A stretch of DNA of 16,158 bases. Source: Polynucleobacter meluiroseus (GTDB lineage: Bacteria; Verrucomicrobiota; Verrucomicrobiia; Opitutales; UBA953). Made by a program: the position numbers and the translations under genes. How positions within the stretch are numbered: position 1 is the first letter of the stretch; each line of letters opens with the position of its first letter. The notes beneath the pieces were generated by a model. That model had not been told where the DNA came from, ran no database searches, and was given only the letters and a program-made list of their open reading frames with translations. Shown here in pieces: positions 1 through 7,742 of the stretch. Location of the stretch: the NCBI GenBank assembly GCA_943323725.2, contig CALPIW020000008.1:1-16158 (forward strand), read 5' to 3'.

Positions 1-470
1 ATGAAGCGGTCGGGCATGCCGGTACGACCGATCACGCCGGGATAATCCTCGGCGTAGACCTCGTTGAGGTAGGCCGTAAGGCCGACGCCGCCGGGGACGC
101 TGTCCAGCTCCGTCATCGTGAAGCCTTGCTCGGTGATGAGGAGGTCCGGACGGAGGACGACGGGGCACTGGTGCTTGACGGCGCGATGGCGGCCATGGGC
201 CACGAGGCCGGCGGGCTTGTAGCGGTCGAGGTATTCGGCGACCCAGGGGGCGTAGACTTCGCGGTTACGGAGGATCTTCTTGTCCGAGAACGAGCGGACG
301 TAGAGGCGTTCGAGCGCGCGGTGGTAGCTCAGGCAGGCCGCGCCGATGCGCTTCAGGTCACGCAGCTGGGCTTCGGTCAGGGCCCAGGGCTCCGGCGAAA
401 GCTTCCAGATCTTCTCCGCGAACAACGGAGTATCGAGGAGCTTCTGGCGGAGGATTTCCCGGGTGGGCAT
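1..470 (-). CDS. Hypothetical protein, C-terminus cut by window edge
   Basis: About 156 residues are visible, starting with ATG at 470 (MPTREILRQKLLDTPLF). The start lies 12 bases downstream of the prfB stop, so the gene is probably co-transcribed with prfB. There is no signal peptide or membrane segment. The N-terminal third is basic and helical in character. The last 50 visible residues hold the pattern RPDLLITEQGF followed by TELDSVPGGVGLTAYLNE. An acidic residue followed by a Pro-Gly-Gly turn recalls the metal/ATP-binding strand of ATP-grasp or glutathionylspermidine-synthase-like enzymes, but the resemblance is by eye and weak. The protein continues beyond base 1, so its full length and domain content cannot be judged. 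I am confident this is a real gene because the frame is open, coding-like and fits the operon spacing; its function is unknown. Confidence 0.75.
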   Translation of the reverse strand, partial: MPTREILRQKLLDTPLFAEKIWKLSPEPWALTEAQLRDLKRIGAACLSYHRALERLYVRSFSDKKILRNREVYAPWVAEYLDRYKPAGLVAHGRHRAVKHQCPVVLRPDLLITEQGFTMTELDSVPGGVGLTAYLNEVYAEDYPGVIGRTGMPDRF

Positions 471-482
471 GGCGCGGAGGAC

Positions 483-1628
483 TTAGTCCTCGATCTTGAT
501 GTCCTTGTTGCGCGTGCGCGGGCCGCCGGCGCGGAGCCAGCCGTTGATGAAGGCGTCGATGTCGCCGTCCATGACCGCCTGGATGTTGCCCGTCTCGACC
601 CCAGTGCGCAGGTCCTTGACCATCTGGTAAGGCTGGAAGACGTAGGAGCGGATCTGGTTGCCCCAGCCGATGTCGCCCTTCTCGCCGTAATATTTCTCCA
701 TCTCGGCGCGCTTGTCGTCGATGGTCTTCTCGTAGATGCGGGCGCGGAGGATCTTCATCGCCAGGGCGCGGTTCTTGACCTGGGAGCGCTCGCGTTGGCA
801 GGCCACGACGATGCCCGTCGGGATGTGCGTGAGGCGCACCGCGGATTCGGTCTTGTTGACGTGCTGGCCGCCTTTGCCGCTGGAGCGGTAGACGTCGACG
901 CGCAGGTCGGCTTCGTTCACCTCGACGTCGATGTCATCGTCGATTTCCGCGACGACGTCGACGGAAGCGAAGGACGTGTGCCGGCGGGCGTTGGCGTCGA
1001 AGGGGGAGATGCGGACGAGACGATGGACGCCGCGCTCGGCCTTGACGTAACCGTAGGCGTTCGGGCCTTCGAGGCGGAAGGTGGCCTGGCTGATGCCGGC
1101 GCCTTCGCCTTCGGCGATGTCTTCGACTTCGATCTTGAAGCCGCGACGTTCGGCCCAGCGCGTGTACATGCGGTAGAGCAGGTCGGCCCAGTCGTTGGAC
1201 TCCGTGCCGCCGGCGCCGGCCTTGACGGTGACGATGGCGTTGGAACGGTCATGCAGGCCGGAAAGGAACGAGGCGATCTCCAGGTCGGACACGGCGGCGA
1301 GCAGGTCGGTGGCGAGTTTGCGGAGTTCCTCGACTTCGGCGTCGGCGGTGCCGTCCGGGGACTCGGTGATCAGTTCGGCGAGGGTCTTGGCGTCTTCGAT
1401 CTGGCGACGAAACGCGATCTGCGGGGCGACGATGTTCTTGTGGCCGTTGCACTCCGAGATGACCTTCTGGGCGGCCTTCTGGCTGTCCCAGAAATTCTGG
1501 GCGGCCATCTGCTCTTCGAGCTTGGCGATCGCGGCCTGTTTGCCGGGGACGTCGAGGAACTTCCAGAGGTAGCCGGCGCGGCGTTCGATTTCGTCGAGAT
1601 TGGCTCGGATTTCAGGCGGAATATACAT
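483..1628 (-). CDS. prfB: Peptide chain release factor 2 (RF2)
   Basis: A 381-residue class I release factor that acts in the ribosomal A site, reads UGA/UAA stop codons and triggers peptidyl-tRNA hydrolysis. The diagnostic RF2 tripeptide SPF is at residues 208-210 and the catalytic GGQ at 253-255 (SSGKGGQHVNKTES), nearly the same numbering as E. coli RF2. The N-terminal helical domain begins MYIPPEIRANLDEIERR. The open frame extends further upstream to 1868, but those residues resemble no RF2 and run into the neighbouring promoter region, so the ATG at 1628 is chosen. No Shine-Dalgarno sequence precedes it. Unlike many prfB genes, the frame is continuous: the position of the usual CTT-TGA-C shift site reads CTC-GAC (Leu25-Asp26), so the autoregulatory +1 frameshift is absent. 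It is divergent from the M16 peptidase gene and followed closely by the partial unknown gene. Confidence 0.97.
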   Translation of the reverse strand: MYIPPEIRANLDEIERRAGYLWKFLDVPGKQAAIAKLEEQMAAQNFWDSQKAAQKVISECNGHKNIVAPQIAFRRQIEDAKTLAELITESPDGTADAEVEELRKLATDLLAAVSDLEIASFLSGLHDRSNAIVTVKAGAGGTESNDWADLLYRMYTRWAERRGFKIEVEDIAEGEGAGISQATFRLEGPNAYGYVKAERGVHRLVRISPFDANARRHTSFASVDVVAEIDDDIDVEVNEADLRVDVYRSSGKGGQHVNKTESAVRLTHIPTGIVVACQRERSQVKNRALAMKILRARIYEKTIDDKRAEMEKYYGEKGDIGWGNQIRSYVFQPYQMVKDLRTGVETGNIQAVMDGDIDAFINGWLRAGGPRTRNKDIKIED

Positions 1629-1682
1629 CGAAAGGACTGGGGAGAGGGAGGGCTGGCCGCGGAGCGCGGCAAGCGAAGTTCG

Positions 1683-1711
1683 GTGATACGGAGGCCGGGC
1701 GGCGTTTTCAA
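1683..1711 (-). promoter_or_regulatory. Candidate sigma-70-type promoter for prfB
   Basis: On the minus strand TTGAAA (1711-1706, five of six matches to TTGACA) is followed after exactly 17 bases by TATCAC (1688-1683, four of six matches to TATAAT). Transcription would start near 1676 and leave a leader of about 48 bases before the prfB ATG. It lies in the 154-base region (1629-1782) between prfB and the divergent peptidase gene. Assigned by consensus only. Confidence 0.45.
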
Positions 1712-1782
1712 TGTCAGAGTGCTCCGCGGCCGCATCAGGGTCGCACTTGCGCCCCGGCGAGGGAAGGGCATACATCCACCCC

Positions 1783-4335
1783 ATGTCCACCCTCGAAGGC
1801 CTGAGTTTCGCCCAGATCGCCGGCCCCGTGCCCGAACGTCGGGTGCTCGCCAACGGACTCGAGGTCATCTACTCCCACCGCCCGGGCATCGGTCTCTGCA
1901 CCGTCCAGGCCTGGGTGCGCACGGGCAGCATCCACGAGGGCCGCTGGGAAGGCTCGGGGATCTCGCACTACCTTGAGCACATGGTGTTCAAGGGCACCGG
2001 ACGTTTCACGAACCGCGAGCTGACCGACGCCATCCACCGCAGCGGCGGTTCTTCCAACGCCTACACGACCTTCGACCGGACGGTGTATTACGTCGACGCC
2101 CCGCAGGAAGGTTTCGAGACCGCGATGGAAGCCATCGCCGACATGGTCTTCGATCCGCTGATCACCGACGCCGACGCGCGGATGGAGCGCGAAGTCATCC
2201 TGCGCGAGATCGCCATGTGCGACGATGAGCACGACCAGATGCTCGCGAAGTCGGTGCTCGAGGAGGCCGTCCGCGCGCATGCGCTTCGCCAGCCCGTCAT
2301 CGGCCACCGTGAGCTCTTCATCCGCATCACGCCCGACGACCTCCGCGCCTACCATGCCGGACGTTACGTCCCTTCCAATGTCGTGCTCGCGCTCGGCGGC
2401 AGCATGCCGCCCGAAGAAGCCTTCGCCTCCGCCGAACGCTGGTTCGGCCGCTTCGCCCGCCGCCCGCTCGTCGAAGCCCCGGACCAGTTCGAGCCCCCGC
2501 AGGGCGGCGTCCGCCGGGCCGACCTCGTGCGCGATGTCAGCACCGTGAAGGGCGTCTCCAGCTGGCGCATCCCGGGTTATTTCGACGAAGGCCGTCTCGC
2601 GACGGACCTCTTCCTCGGCGTGCTCGGCGCCGGTAACAGCTCCCTGCTGTGGAGCGAACTCCGCGAGAAACGTAAGCTTGTGCACGCCATCGACGCCTCC
2701 GGCTTCGGTATCCGCGACCTAGGCCTGGCCTGGTGCAGCTGGAGCGGGGAAGCCGGATCGGATGCGGGTGTCGTGGAGCGCGCCATCGCCGAAGTCGTGG
2801 ACGGTCTGCTGCAGCGCGGCGTCACGGCCGACGAGTTCGCCAAGGTGCGCCGTCAGTCCGTGGTGGGGATGGTCAACGGCCAGAAGAATATCCATGGGCT
2901 GACCAGCCGGGTCGCCCATGCGGCGACGATCGGATACGACATCGCCTGGCCCCAGCGCGGAGTCGAACACCTGGCCCGCCTCGGCGCCGAAGACCTCACT
3001 CGGGAGGCTCGCAAATGGCTTCGCGCGGAGAACGTGACCCTCGGCACCATGCGCTCGGCGAAGGTCCAGGCCGTCGCCACGACTGCTTCTGTCGTGGCCA
3101 CGCCGGATCGGTTCGAGACTTTGACGCTGGATAACGGCGTCCGGGTGGTGCTGCAGCACGACGATACCATCCCCAAGGCGGGACTCGGCGTCTTCCTGGC
3201 GGCCGGCGTCGCTTACGAGGACGAAGCCAAGCGCGGCACGACCGGTTTGCTCGGCACGCTGTTCGCCCGGGATACCGCCCGTCGCTCCAAGGAGGACGTC
3301 GCTCAGTTGGTCGACGGACTCGGCGCCACTTTTGCGGACCACGGTTCGCAGGTCTCCTGCGGGCTCTGGGGCGAGGCGTTGAGTTCGGATTTCGATCAGC
3401 TCGCCGAACTGGTGACGGACGGCGTCCTGACGCCTCAATTCCTTCCCGAGACTTTCGCCACCGAGCGCGCCGCCCTCATCAGCGCCTGCCGCGAAGCCGA
3501 AGACGACATCGTCGAGAAGGCGCGCCTGCGTCTCCAGCGCCAGTATTTCGGCACCCATCCTTTGGCGGTCGACGCGTGCGGCACGCCGGAGACCTTGGCG
3601 CGGATCGAGCCGACGGACCTTGCGGAACTCCATCGTAAGCTCGTCGTGGCGGACAACGTCGTCGTCGGCGTGAGCGGCGCCTTCGACCGTAAGTCGGTCA
3701 TGGACTTCATCCACCGTCGTTTCGGGGTTTTGCCGAAGGCCGCGTTGACCCGTCGGACCTTGCCGCTGCACGTGCCGGCGGCCGCCTCCCGTCTGCAGGA
3801 GCATGCCACCGGTGAGCAGGCCGTCGTGGCTTTGGCTTTCCCGCATTGCGGCTTCGCTCCCGACGAAGTCGTCGCGGCGAACGTCACCGAAGAACTTCTC
3901 AGCGGCATGGCCAGCGGACTGTTCCGGCGCGTGCGCGAAGAGAAGGGCATGGCCTATTTCGTCGGCGCCACGCGCGTCGAGGTGGTCGACCAGGGCATGT
4001 TCTATCTCTACGCCGGCACCGCGCCGGCCTCCGCGGCAGCCGTCGTCACCGAGATGCGCCTCGAGCTGGAGCGCCTCCGCGCGGGCAAGTTCGGCGCGGA
4101 CGAGATCGCGGATGCCAAGCGGCGGATGCGGGTCTCCCGCCGTCAGGGCCGTCAGTCCGCCGGCGCCCGCATGCAGGGCGCGCTCGTCCGCGAAGTCGCC
4201 GGACTCGGGGCCAACTTCGATGCCGAGTGGGATCGCCGTATGGCGCTCACCGACGAGGCCGCCGTGCAGGCCTTCGCCCGGCGATTCCTCGACGTCAAGT
4301 TCGAGCAGGAGCTCGTCGTCCTCCCGAAGGCCTGA
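1783..4335 (+). CDS. M16 family zinc metallopeptidase, fused two-repeat form
   Basis: An 850-residue protein built from two M16 (pitrilysin/processing-peptidase) halves in one chain. The N-terminal half has the inverted zinc motif HYLEH at residues 62-66, and the third ligand is probably Glu142 in EREVILREI, with Glu135 seven residues earlier as in pitrilysin. The SSNAYTTFDRT stretch near residue 90 is the usual NAxT motif. The C-terminal half starts near residue 440 (LTLDNGVRVVLQHDD) and has GTTGLLGTLFARDT where the zinc motif would be, so it is a non-catalytic partner half, as in many M16 clamshell enzymes. No signal peptide is seen, so it is probably cytoplasmic and degrades peptides. The start at 1783 begins with the usual short lead into the first strand; the open frame reaches back to 1711, but that part lies in the promoter region. 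It converges with the MFS gene with no spacer. Confidence 0.93.
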   Translation: MSTLEGLSFAQIAGPVPERRVLANGLEVIYSHRPGIGLCTVQAWVRTGSIHEGRWEGSGISHYLEHMVFKGTGRFTNRELTDAIHRSGGSSNAYTTFDRTVYYVDAPQEGFETAMEAIADMVFDPLITDADARMEREVILREIAMCDDEHDQMLAKSVLEEAVRAHALRQPVIGHRELFIRITPDDLRAYHAGRYVPSNVVLALGGSMPPEEAFASAERWFGRFARRPLVEAPDQFEPPQGGVRRADLVRDVSTVKGVSSWRIPGYFDEGRLATDLFLGVLGAGNSSLLWSELREKRKLVHAIDASGFGIRDLGLAWCSWSGEAGSDAGVVERAIAEVVDGLLQRGVTADEFAKVRRQSVVGMVNGQKNIHGLTSRVAHAATIGYDIAWPQRGVEHLARLGAEDLTREARKWLRAENVTLGTMRSAKVQAVATTASVVATPDRFETLTLDNGVRVVLQHDDTIPKAGLGVFLAAGVAYEDEAKRGTTGLLGTLFARDTARRSKEDVAQLVDGLGATFADHGSQVSCGLWGEALSSDFDQLAELVTDGVLTPQFLPETFATERAALISACREAEDDIVEKARLRLQRQYFGTHPLAVDACGTPETLARIEPTDLAELHRKLVVADNVVVGVSGAFDRKSVMDFIHRRFGVLPKAALTRRTLPLHVPAAASRLQEHATGEQAVVALAFPHCGFAPDEVVAANVTEELLSGMASGLFRRVREEKGMAYFVGATRVEVVDQGMFYLYAGTAPASAAAVVTEMRLELERLRAGKFGADEIADAKRRMRVSRRQGRQSAGARMQGALVREVAGLGANFDAEWDRRMALTDEAAVQAFARRFLDVKFEQELVVLPKA

Positions 4336-4341
4336 TCAGGC
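4330..4341. repeat. 12-base perfect palindrome containing both convergent stop codons
   Basis: GGCCTGATCAGG-type symmetry: bases 4330-4341 read GCCTGATCAGGC on both strands. The centre TGATCA is the plus-strand stop of the peptidase (TGA 4333-4335) immediately followed by the reverse-complemented stop of the MFS gene (4336-4338). There is no loop and no T-run, so it does not look like a classical intrinsic terminator. Confidence 0.7.
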
Positions 4342-5601
4342 TTCCGTGAAGTGGCGTTTCGCCACCACGGCCGAGATGATGCCCGGGATGGCGAGGCTCA
4401 GCGCGAACAGGAAGTAATGCGCATAGCCAAGATGTTCGGCCAGCGCGCCGGCCCATAGTCCCGGCAGGTAGTTGGCGAGCAGGGCGAAGGTCGAGAGCGC
4501 GGCGTAGCGGACCGCGGCGCCGGGACCTGCGGCCAGCTTCATCATCGCGAGGATCAGGGCGCAGAGGCCGGCGCCATAGGCCACGTATTCGACGATGAAG
4601 ACGGCCCCGATGACGCGGAGGTCGTGCGTGCCGTCATAGGCCAGCCAGGCGAAAGCCGCCAGCGGCAGGTGCATCATCACGCCGAGCGGCAGGAGCGAGC
4701 GGGCGAGTCCCAGGCGGGCGACGACGAGTGAGCCGATGACGCCGCCGAGCGCCAGACCGCCGACCGCGGAAAGCATGCGCAGGAAGGCGTAGGTCTCGTT
4801 GTCCAGGCCGAGCCCGCCGTGCTCGGCGGATTTGGAGAAGAGCGGGATGATGCGGGCCATGTGCACTTCACTGGCGCGATAGAACAGGATCAGGCCGAGC
4901 ACGGCGTAAAGCCGCGGGTCGCTCCCGAGCGAGCGGAGGCCAGCCTGCATGACGGCGAAGCGCTCCTTCACGGTACTCTGGTCCGATGCGGTGCGGGGTT
5001 CGGCCGCCAGTCCCCAGGCGTTGGCGCCGAGGGTGAGCAGGGCGAGCAGGGCCGCCGCGACCATCGCCCAGGACCAAGCATCCACCGTCTGGGGGCCTTC
5101 GTCCATGATGCGCCCGACGAGCCAGATGAGCCCCGGGCCGGCGAGCACCGCCCCGACCTTCGTGGCGACGTTCAGCACGCCGGCATGCGTGGCGCGGCTC
5201 CGGTCGTCGAGCGCGGCGACGAAATAACCGTCGAGCGCGAAGTCGTGCGCGGCGGCGAGCAGCGACAGCATGATGAGGCAGCCGATGATGCCGCTCAGCG
5301 AGGCCTCACCGGCGCCGAGGAACATGGCCATCAGGCCGAACACGGCGGCGATACCGAGTTGCGACGCGAGGATGAAGCGGCGCGGATCGAAGCCCGCGAC
5401 CAGCGGGGACAGGAGGATCTTGAAGCCTACGATCAGTCCGAAGATCGCGACGGCCTGGGTGTTCCGGGCGTCGGGATACCCTAGGTCCTTGAGCGCGACC
5501 GGGAGGGCTTCGTCGCGGACCGCGGCGGGGATGGCCTGGAAAAGGTAGGCGGCGAAGACCCAGAGCCAGGCGCGGCGGGGAATCGTCGCGGCCTCCTTCA
5601 T
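4336..5601 (-). CDS. MFS permease, AmpG/PAT-like
   Basis: A 421-residue, strongly hydrophobic integral inner-membrane protein whose hydrophobic segments run the whole length, consistent with a 12-helix major facilitator. The N-terminus (ALPVALKDLGY then GLIVGFKILLSPLVAGFD) and the segment AAHDFALDGYFVAAL, followed by a glycine-rich helix, resemble AmpG-type muropeptide permeases and related PAT-family carriers, in which AxxDxxxD lies in the middle of the N-terminal half. The substrate cannot be read from sequence; muropeptide or other cell-wall breakdown product uptake is only a suggestion. It starts with ATG at 5601, 3 bases after the stop of the upstream unknown gene, and is the last gene of the eight-gene minus-strand run. 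Its stop codon abuts the stop of the convergent M16 peptidase. Confidence 0.82.
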   Translation of the reverse strand: MKEAATIPRRAWLWVFAAYLFQAIPAAVRDEALPVALKDLGYPDARNTQAVAIFGLIVGFKILLSPLVAGFDPRRFILASQLGIAAVFGLMAMFLGAGEASLSGIIGCLIMLSLLAAAHDFALDGYFVAALDDRSRATHAGVLNVATKVGAVLAGPGLIWLVGRIMDEGPQTVDAWSWAMVAAALLALLTLGANAWGLAAEPRTASDQSTVKERFAVMQAGLRSLGSDPRLYAVLGLILFYRASEVHMARIIPLFSKSAEHGGLGLDNETYAFLRMLSAVGGLALGGVIGSLVVARLGLARSLLPLGVMMHLPLAAFAWLAYDGTHDLRVIGAVFIVEYVAYGAGLCALILAMMKLAAGPGAAVRYAALSTFALLANYLPGLWAGALAEHLGYAHYFLFALSLAIPGIISAVVAKRHFTEA

Positions 5602-5604
5602 CGC

Positions 5605-6438
5605 TTAGGCGCCTTCGCCGAGCTGGGCGCGACCGAAGTGGTCGACCGAGCGCAGGAGGCCGTCGACGAACTTGGTGACGGTGATGTTGAGGCCGAGGAG
5701 CTCGGTGTCGGTCAGGTCGAGCATTTCGCCGGGCTTGAAGGTGCGGGTCGTGTCGCTCAGGCGGGCGATCGTCTTCGGCTTACCCGCTTCGCCGGCGCCA
5801 TGGACCGTGACGCCGGGAGGCGGGGTCGGCGCGACAGCTTCGGCCGCGGGTTCGGCGAGGACTTCGACGTCCTTCATCGCCTTGAATTCGAGGGTCAGCG
5901 AGCCGTCCGGCGTGATGTCGTCGTTGGTGACGAGGCCGCCGCGGGCGAGCACGCGCAGGGCGGCCGCGAGGCTGAAGATCCCGTCCTCAAGTTCGCAGAC
6001 GATGCCGAAATCTTCTTCCAGCGCCGTGAAACGCGACTGGAGGTTCATCTTGAGGAAGGCTTGGTGCTTCTCGCCGATGATCTTCTCGATGAGCGGGTCG
6101 CGGCGGGGGTTCTTGCCTTGTTCGCGGATGAAGAGGCAGAGCAGGTAGCACTGCGCCATGGATTCCGAGGAGAGCGTGAGCAGGTCGTTGATCGTGGTGC
6201 GGAGCATCAGGCCGCGGGCGTAGGCGAGCATCTGTTCCGGGGGCAGGTGCGCCTGCGGGACCGGCATCACGCGCGAGACGGACGAGAAGTGCTCATAGAC
6301 CTTCGGGTCCGCCGTATGCAGGCCGGCGATGCTGAAGGCGAGCATGTCATGCTGGCGCTGCAGGGCCGTGAAGAAGGTGCGGCTGATGTTCTGGAGCGAG
6401 AGGACGCTCTCGCCTTTGCCGGGAGGAGGTTGGGACAT
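5605..6438 (-). CDS. Hypothetical protein, 277 aa
   Basis: I do not recognise this family. The protein begins MSQPPPGKGESVLSLQNISR, with no signal peptide or membrane helix, so it is probably cytosolic. Residues 15-150 look helical, including a segment with QCYLLCLFIREQGKNPRRD. Residues 155-185 may form a small mixed domain ending in a strand (GSLTLEFKAM). An Ala/Pro-rich linker follows around residues 190-210, and a C-terminal segment (about 220-277) reads SDTTRTFKPGEMLDLTDTELLGLNITVTKFVDGLLRS in two overlapping parts. It sits 6 bases downstream of the degenerate SpoU-like gene and 3 bases upstream of the MFS gene, so it is almost certainly part of the same transcript. Low-complexity linkers and the missing catalytic motifs suggest a structural or adaptor role, but that is inference. 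Confidence 0.8.
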   Translation of the reverse strand: MSQPPPGKGESVLSLQNISRTFFTALQRQHDMLAFSIAGLHTADPKVYEHFSSVSRVMPVPQAHLPPEQMLAYARGLMLRTTINDLLTLSSESMAQCYLLCLFIREQGKNPRRDPLIEKIIGEKHQAFLKMNLQSRFTALEEDFGIVCELEDGIFSLAAALRVLARGGLVTNDDITPDGSLTLEFKAMKDVEVLAEPAAEAVAPTPPPGVTVHGAGEAGKPKTIARLSDTTRTFKPGEMLDLTDTELLGLNITVTKFVDGLLRSVDHFGRAQLGEGA

Positions 6439-6444
6439 GGGGGG

Positions 6445-7272
6445 TCAGCTAGCGGGATTGGAACCCTTGTCCTTGGCGTGGCGAGCCCTTTTGCGGGAGA
6501 GGAAGCCGTCGGCGCGGGGTTGGGGCGTGGAGGCGAACCAGGCGAGCGCCAAGGGGGCGATTTCCGCGAGGCTGAGCGGCGGCTGGCCGACCAGGCCGGG
6601 GAAACGGTAGCAGTGTTCGACCCGCGGCTGGATCTCCGGGTCGAGGCGGCCGCCCGGGATGAGCAGGGCGAGGTGACGAGCGGGTACGCGGACGGGGACG
6701 GCGAGGTCGATCTTGCGACCCATGTCCGGCGAGAGGGCCACCACGCAGCAACGGTCCTCGACGAGCTTGAGCAGGCCGCCGAGGGCGGCGGCGCGCATGA
6801 GGCGGAGCTGTTCCATCGCGCCGCGGGCGAGGTGCCAGGCTTCGGGATGGTGGGCGAGCTTCTCGGTGCCGCCCGAAAGCAGCAGGCGCTTGAGGCCGAA
6901 GGCGGCCATGCCGCGGGCGATGGCCGCGAGGTCCGCGGGATCGGTGACGCCGTCCGCGATGACGATGCTCTCGCGGCTTTCGCGCCATTCGGCGAAATCG
7001 GAGATGCGCGCCAGACCCGGTTCGGGGCGCATCGTCAGGGCGCACACGTCGGAGCACGGACCTTCGGCCGTCTGGGCGAGTTCCATCGCGCCGACGATGC
7101 GCGTCTTGACGCCGAGTTCGGCGAAGGTCGCGTCGTGTTCGGCGAGGTTCGGGGCGAAGGCGGCCGTCGCGACGACTTCCCGCAGCGCCTTCGGGTGATG
7201 CTTGAGGCAGGCGAGCAGCGGAGCGATGCCTCGGAGGATCAGGCGGTGAGGGTGGGGGTCTTGGGTGTTCAC
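6445..7272 (-). CDS. SpoU/TrmH-like RNA methyltransferase homologue, degenerate SAM site
   Basis: A 275-residue protein with the layout of TrmH/RlmB-type 2'-O-ribose methyltransferases: an N-terminal substrate-binding-like domain (residues 10-85) and a SPOUT-like knot domain (about 100-255). The knot's first motif is recognisable as VTDPADLAAIARGMAAFG (109-126), but the usual Asn of DPxNxGAIxR is Asp114 and the Gly is Ala. The second motif (normally GSEGxGL) reads LLIPGGRLDPEIQ. The third (normally SLNVSVA) reads PLSLAEIAPLALA. The residues that hold the cofactor knot are therefore mostly lost, so it may be an RNA-binding protein without methyltransferase activity. The GTG start at 7272 overlaps the DUF5069 stop by four bases (GTGA), which supports this start. 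The C-terminus is basic (SRKRARHAKDKG), in keeping with nucleic-acid contact. Confidence 0.75.
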   Translation of the reverse strand: MNTQDPHPHRLILRGIAPLLACLKHHPKALREVVATAAFAPNLAEHDATFAELGVKTRIVGAMELAQTAEGPCSDVCALTMRPEPGLARISDFAEWRESRESIVIADGVTDPADLAAIARGMAAFGLKRLLLSGGTEKLAHHPEAWHLARGAMEQLRLMRAAALGGLLKLVEDRCCVVALSPDMGRKIDLAVPVRVPARHLALLIPGGRLDPEIQPRVEHCYRFPGLVGQPPLSLAEIAPLALAWFASTPQPRADGFLSRKRARHAKDKGSNPAS

Positions 7273-7742
7273 AGAATGCGGCCCTCGTCGAAGTCGATCA
7301 TGTCGGCGAACGAGATGACGTCCGTGCGGTGCTCGGAGTTCATCTTGCGCTTGGCGTCGAGGAGAGCTTCGCGGCCCATCTCGCTCATGCCTTTCTGGAC
7401 CAGTTCGCGGTTCCAGACGTGGACGCGGAGATCGGCGGGGAAAAGGGCTTTCAGGCGGGCGTCGAGGTCGGCCTCGTCGCGGGCTTCGCGGACGCAGGTG
7501 ATGACCTGTTCGGGATCCACGCCGAGGTGGAGGCAGAGGAAACGGTCGAAGCCTTTGCAGAAATTGCGCTGGTAGGATTTCGGCAGTTCACCCTTCAGGT
7601 GCTTGCGGGCCTTGGCCAGGAAGCGCGGCAGGTGCAGCAGGCCGGTGCCGGCATGCGGGATGTAGGACGACGGCAGGTCGTAGCAGATCTCGCCGGTGGC
7701 TTCGGAAAAGCCGTTGGGGCGAGGTGAGGAGGGCGTGGTCAT
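7269..7742 (-). CDS. DUF5069 family protein
   Basis: A 157-residue soluble protein. The segment SYIPHAGTGLLHLPRFLAKAR at residues 26-46, then HLKGELPKSYQRNFCKGFDRFL, an acidic helical stretch (VREARDEADLDARL) and a C-terminal acidic tail, match my memory of the DUF5069 family, a small family of unknown biochemical role common in Verrucomicrobiota, Planctomycetes and relatives. No signal peptide and no catalytic motif are visible. The ATG at 7742 overlaps the stop of the lipoprotein gene by four bases (ATGA), and the gene's own stop overlaps the SpoU-like GTG start. The open frame upstream of 7742 lies inside the lipoprotein gene and is not used. Function unknown. Confidence 0.85.
   Translation of the reverse strand: MTTPSSPRPNGFSEATGEICYDLPSSYIPHAGTGLLHLPRFLAKARKHLKGELPKSYQRNFCKGFDRFLCLHLGVDPEQVITCVREARDEADLDARLKALFPADLRVHVWNRELVQKGMSEMGREALLDAKRKMNSEHRTDVISFADMIDFDEGRIL

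Noticed and set aside
477..491. Inverted repeat GAGGACT/AGTCCTC at the prfB stop as a terminator
   Set aside because: The arms are separated by one base, giving at best a five-pair stem, there is no T-run, and a co-directional gene starts seven bases further on.
1629..1868. Longer prfB start
   Set aside because: The extra residues match no RF2 N-terminus and would run across the candidate promoter and into the start of the divergent peptidase gene.
126..1976. 616-residue plus-strand open frame opposite prfB
   Set aside because: It is antisense to the well-supported prfB gene, has the Val/Asp/Gly/Ala-rich composition of a shadow frame in GC-rich DNA, and shows no domain.
2719..3846. 375-residue minus-strand open frame within the M16 gene
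   Set aside because: Shadow of the peptidase gene; no conserved motif and an unnatural Arg/Gly/Asp-rich composition.
5638..7575. 645-residue plus-strand open frame spanning three minus-strand genes
   Set aside because: It is antisense to three tightly spaced genes with their own coding signals and start/stop overlaps; its composition is that of a mirror frame.
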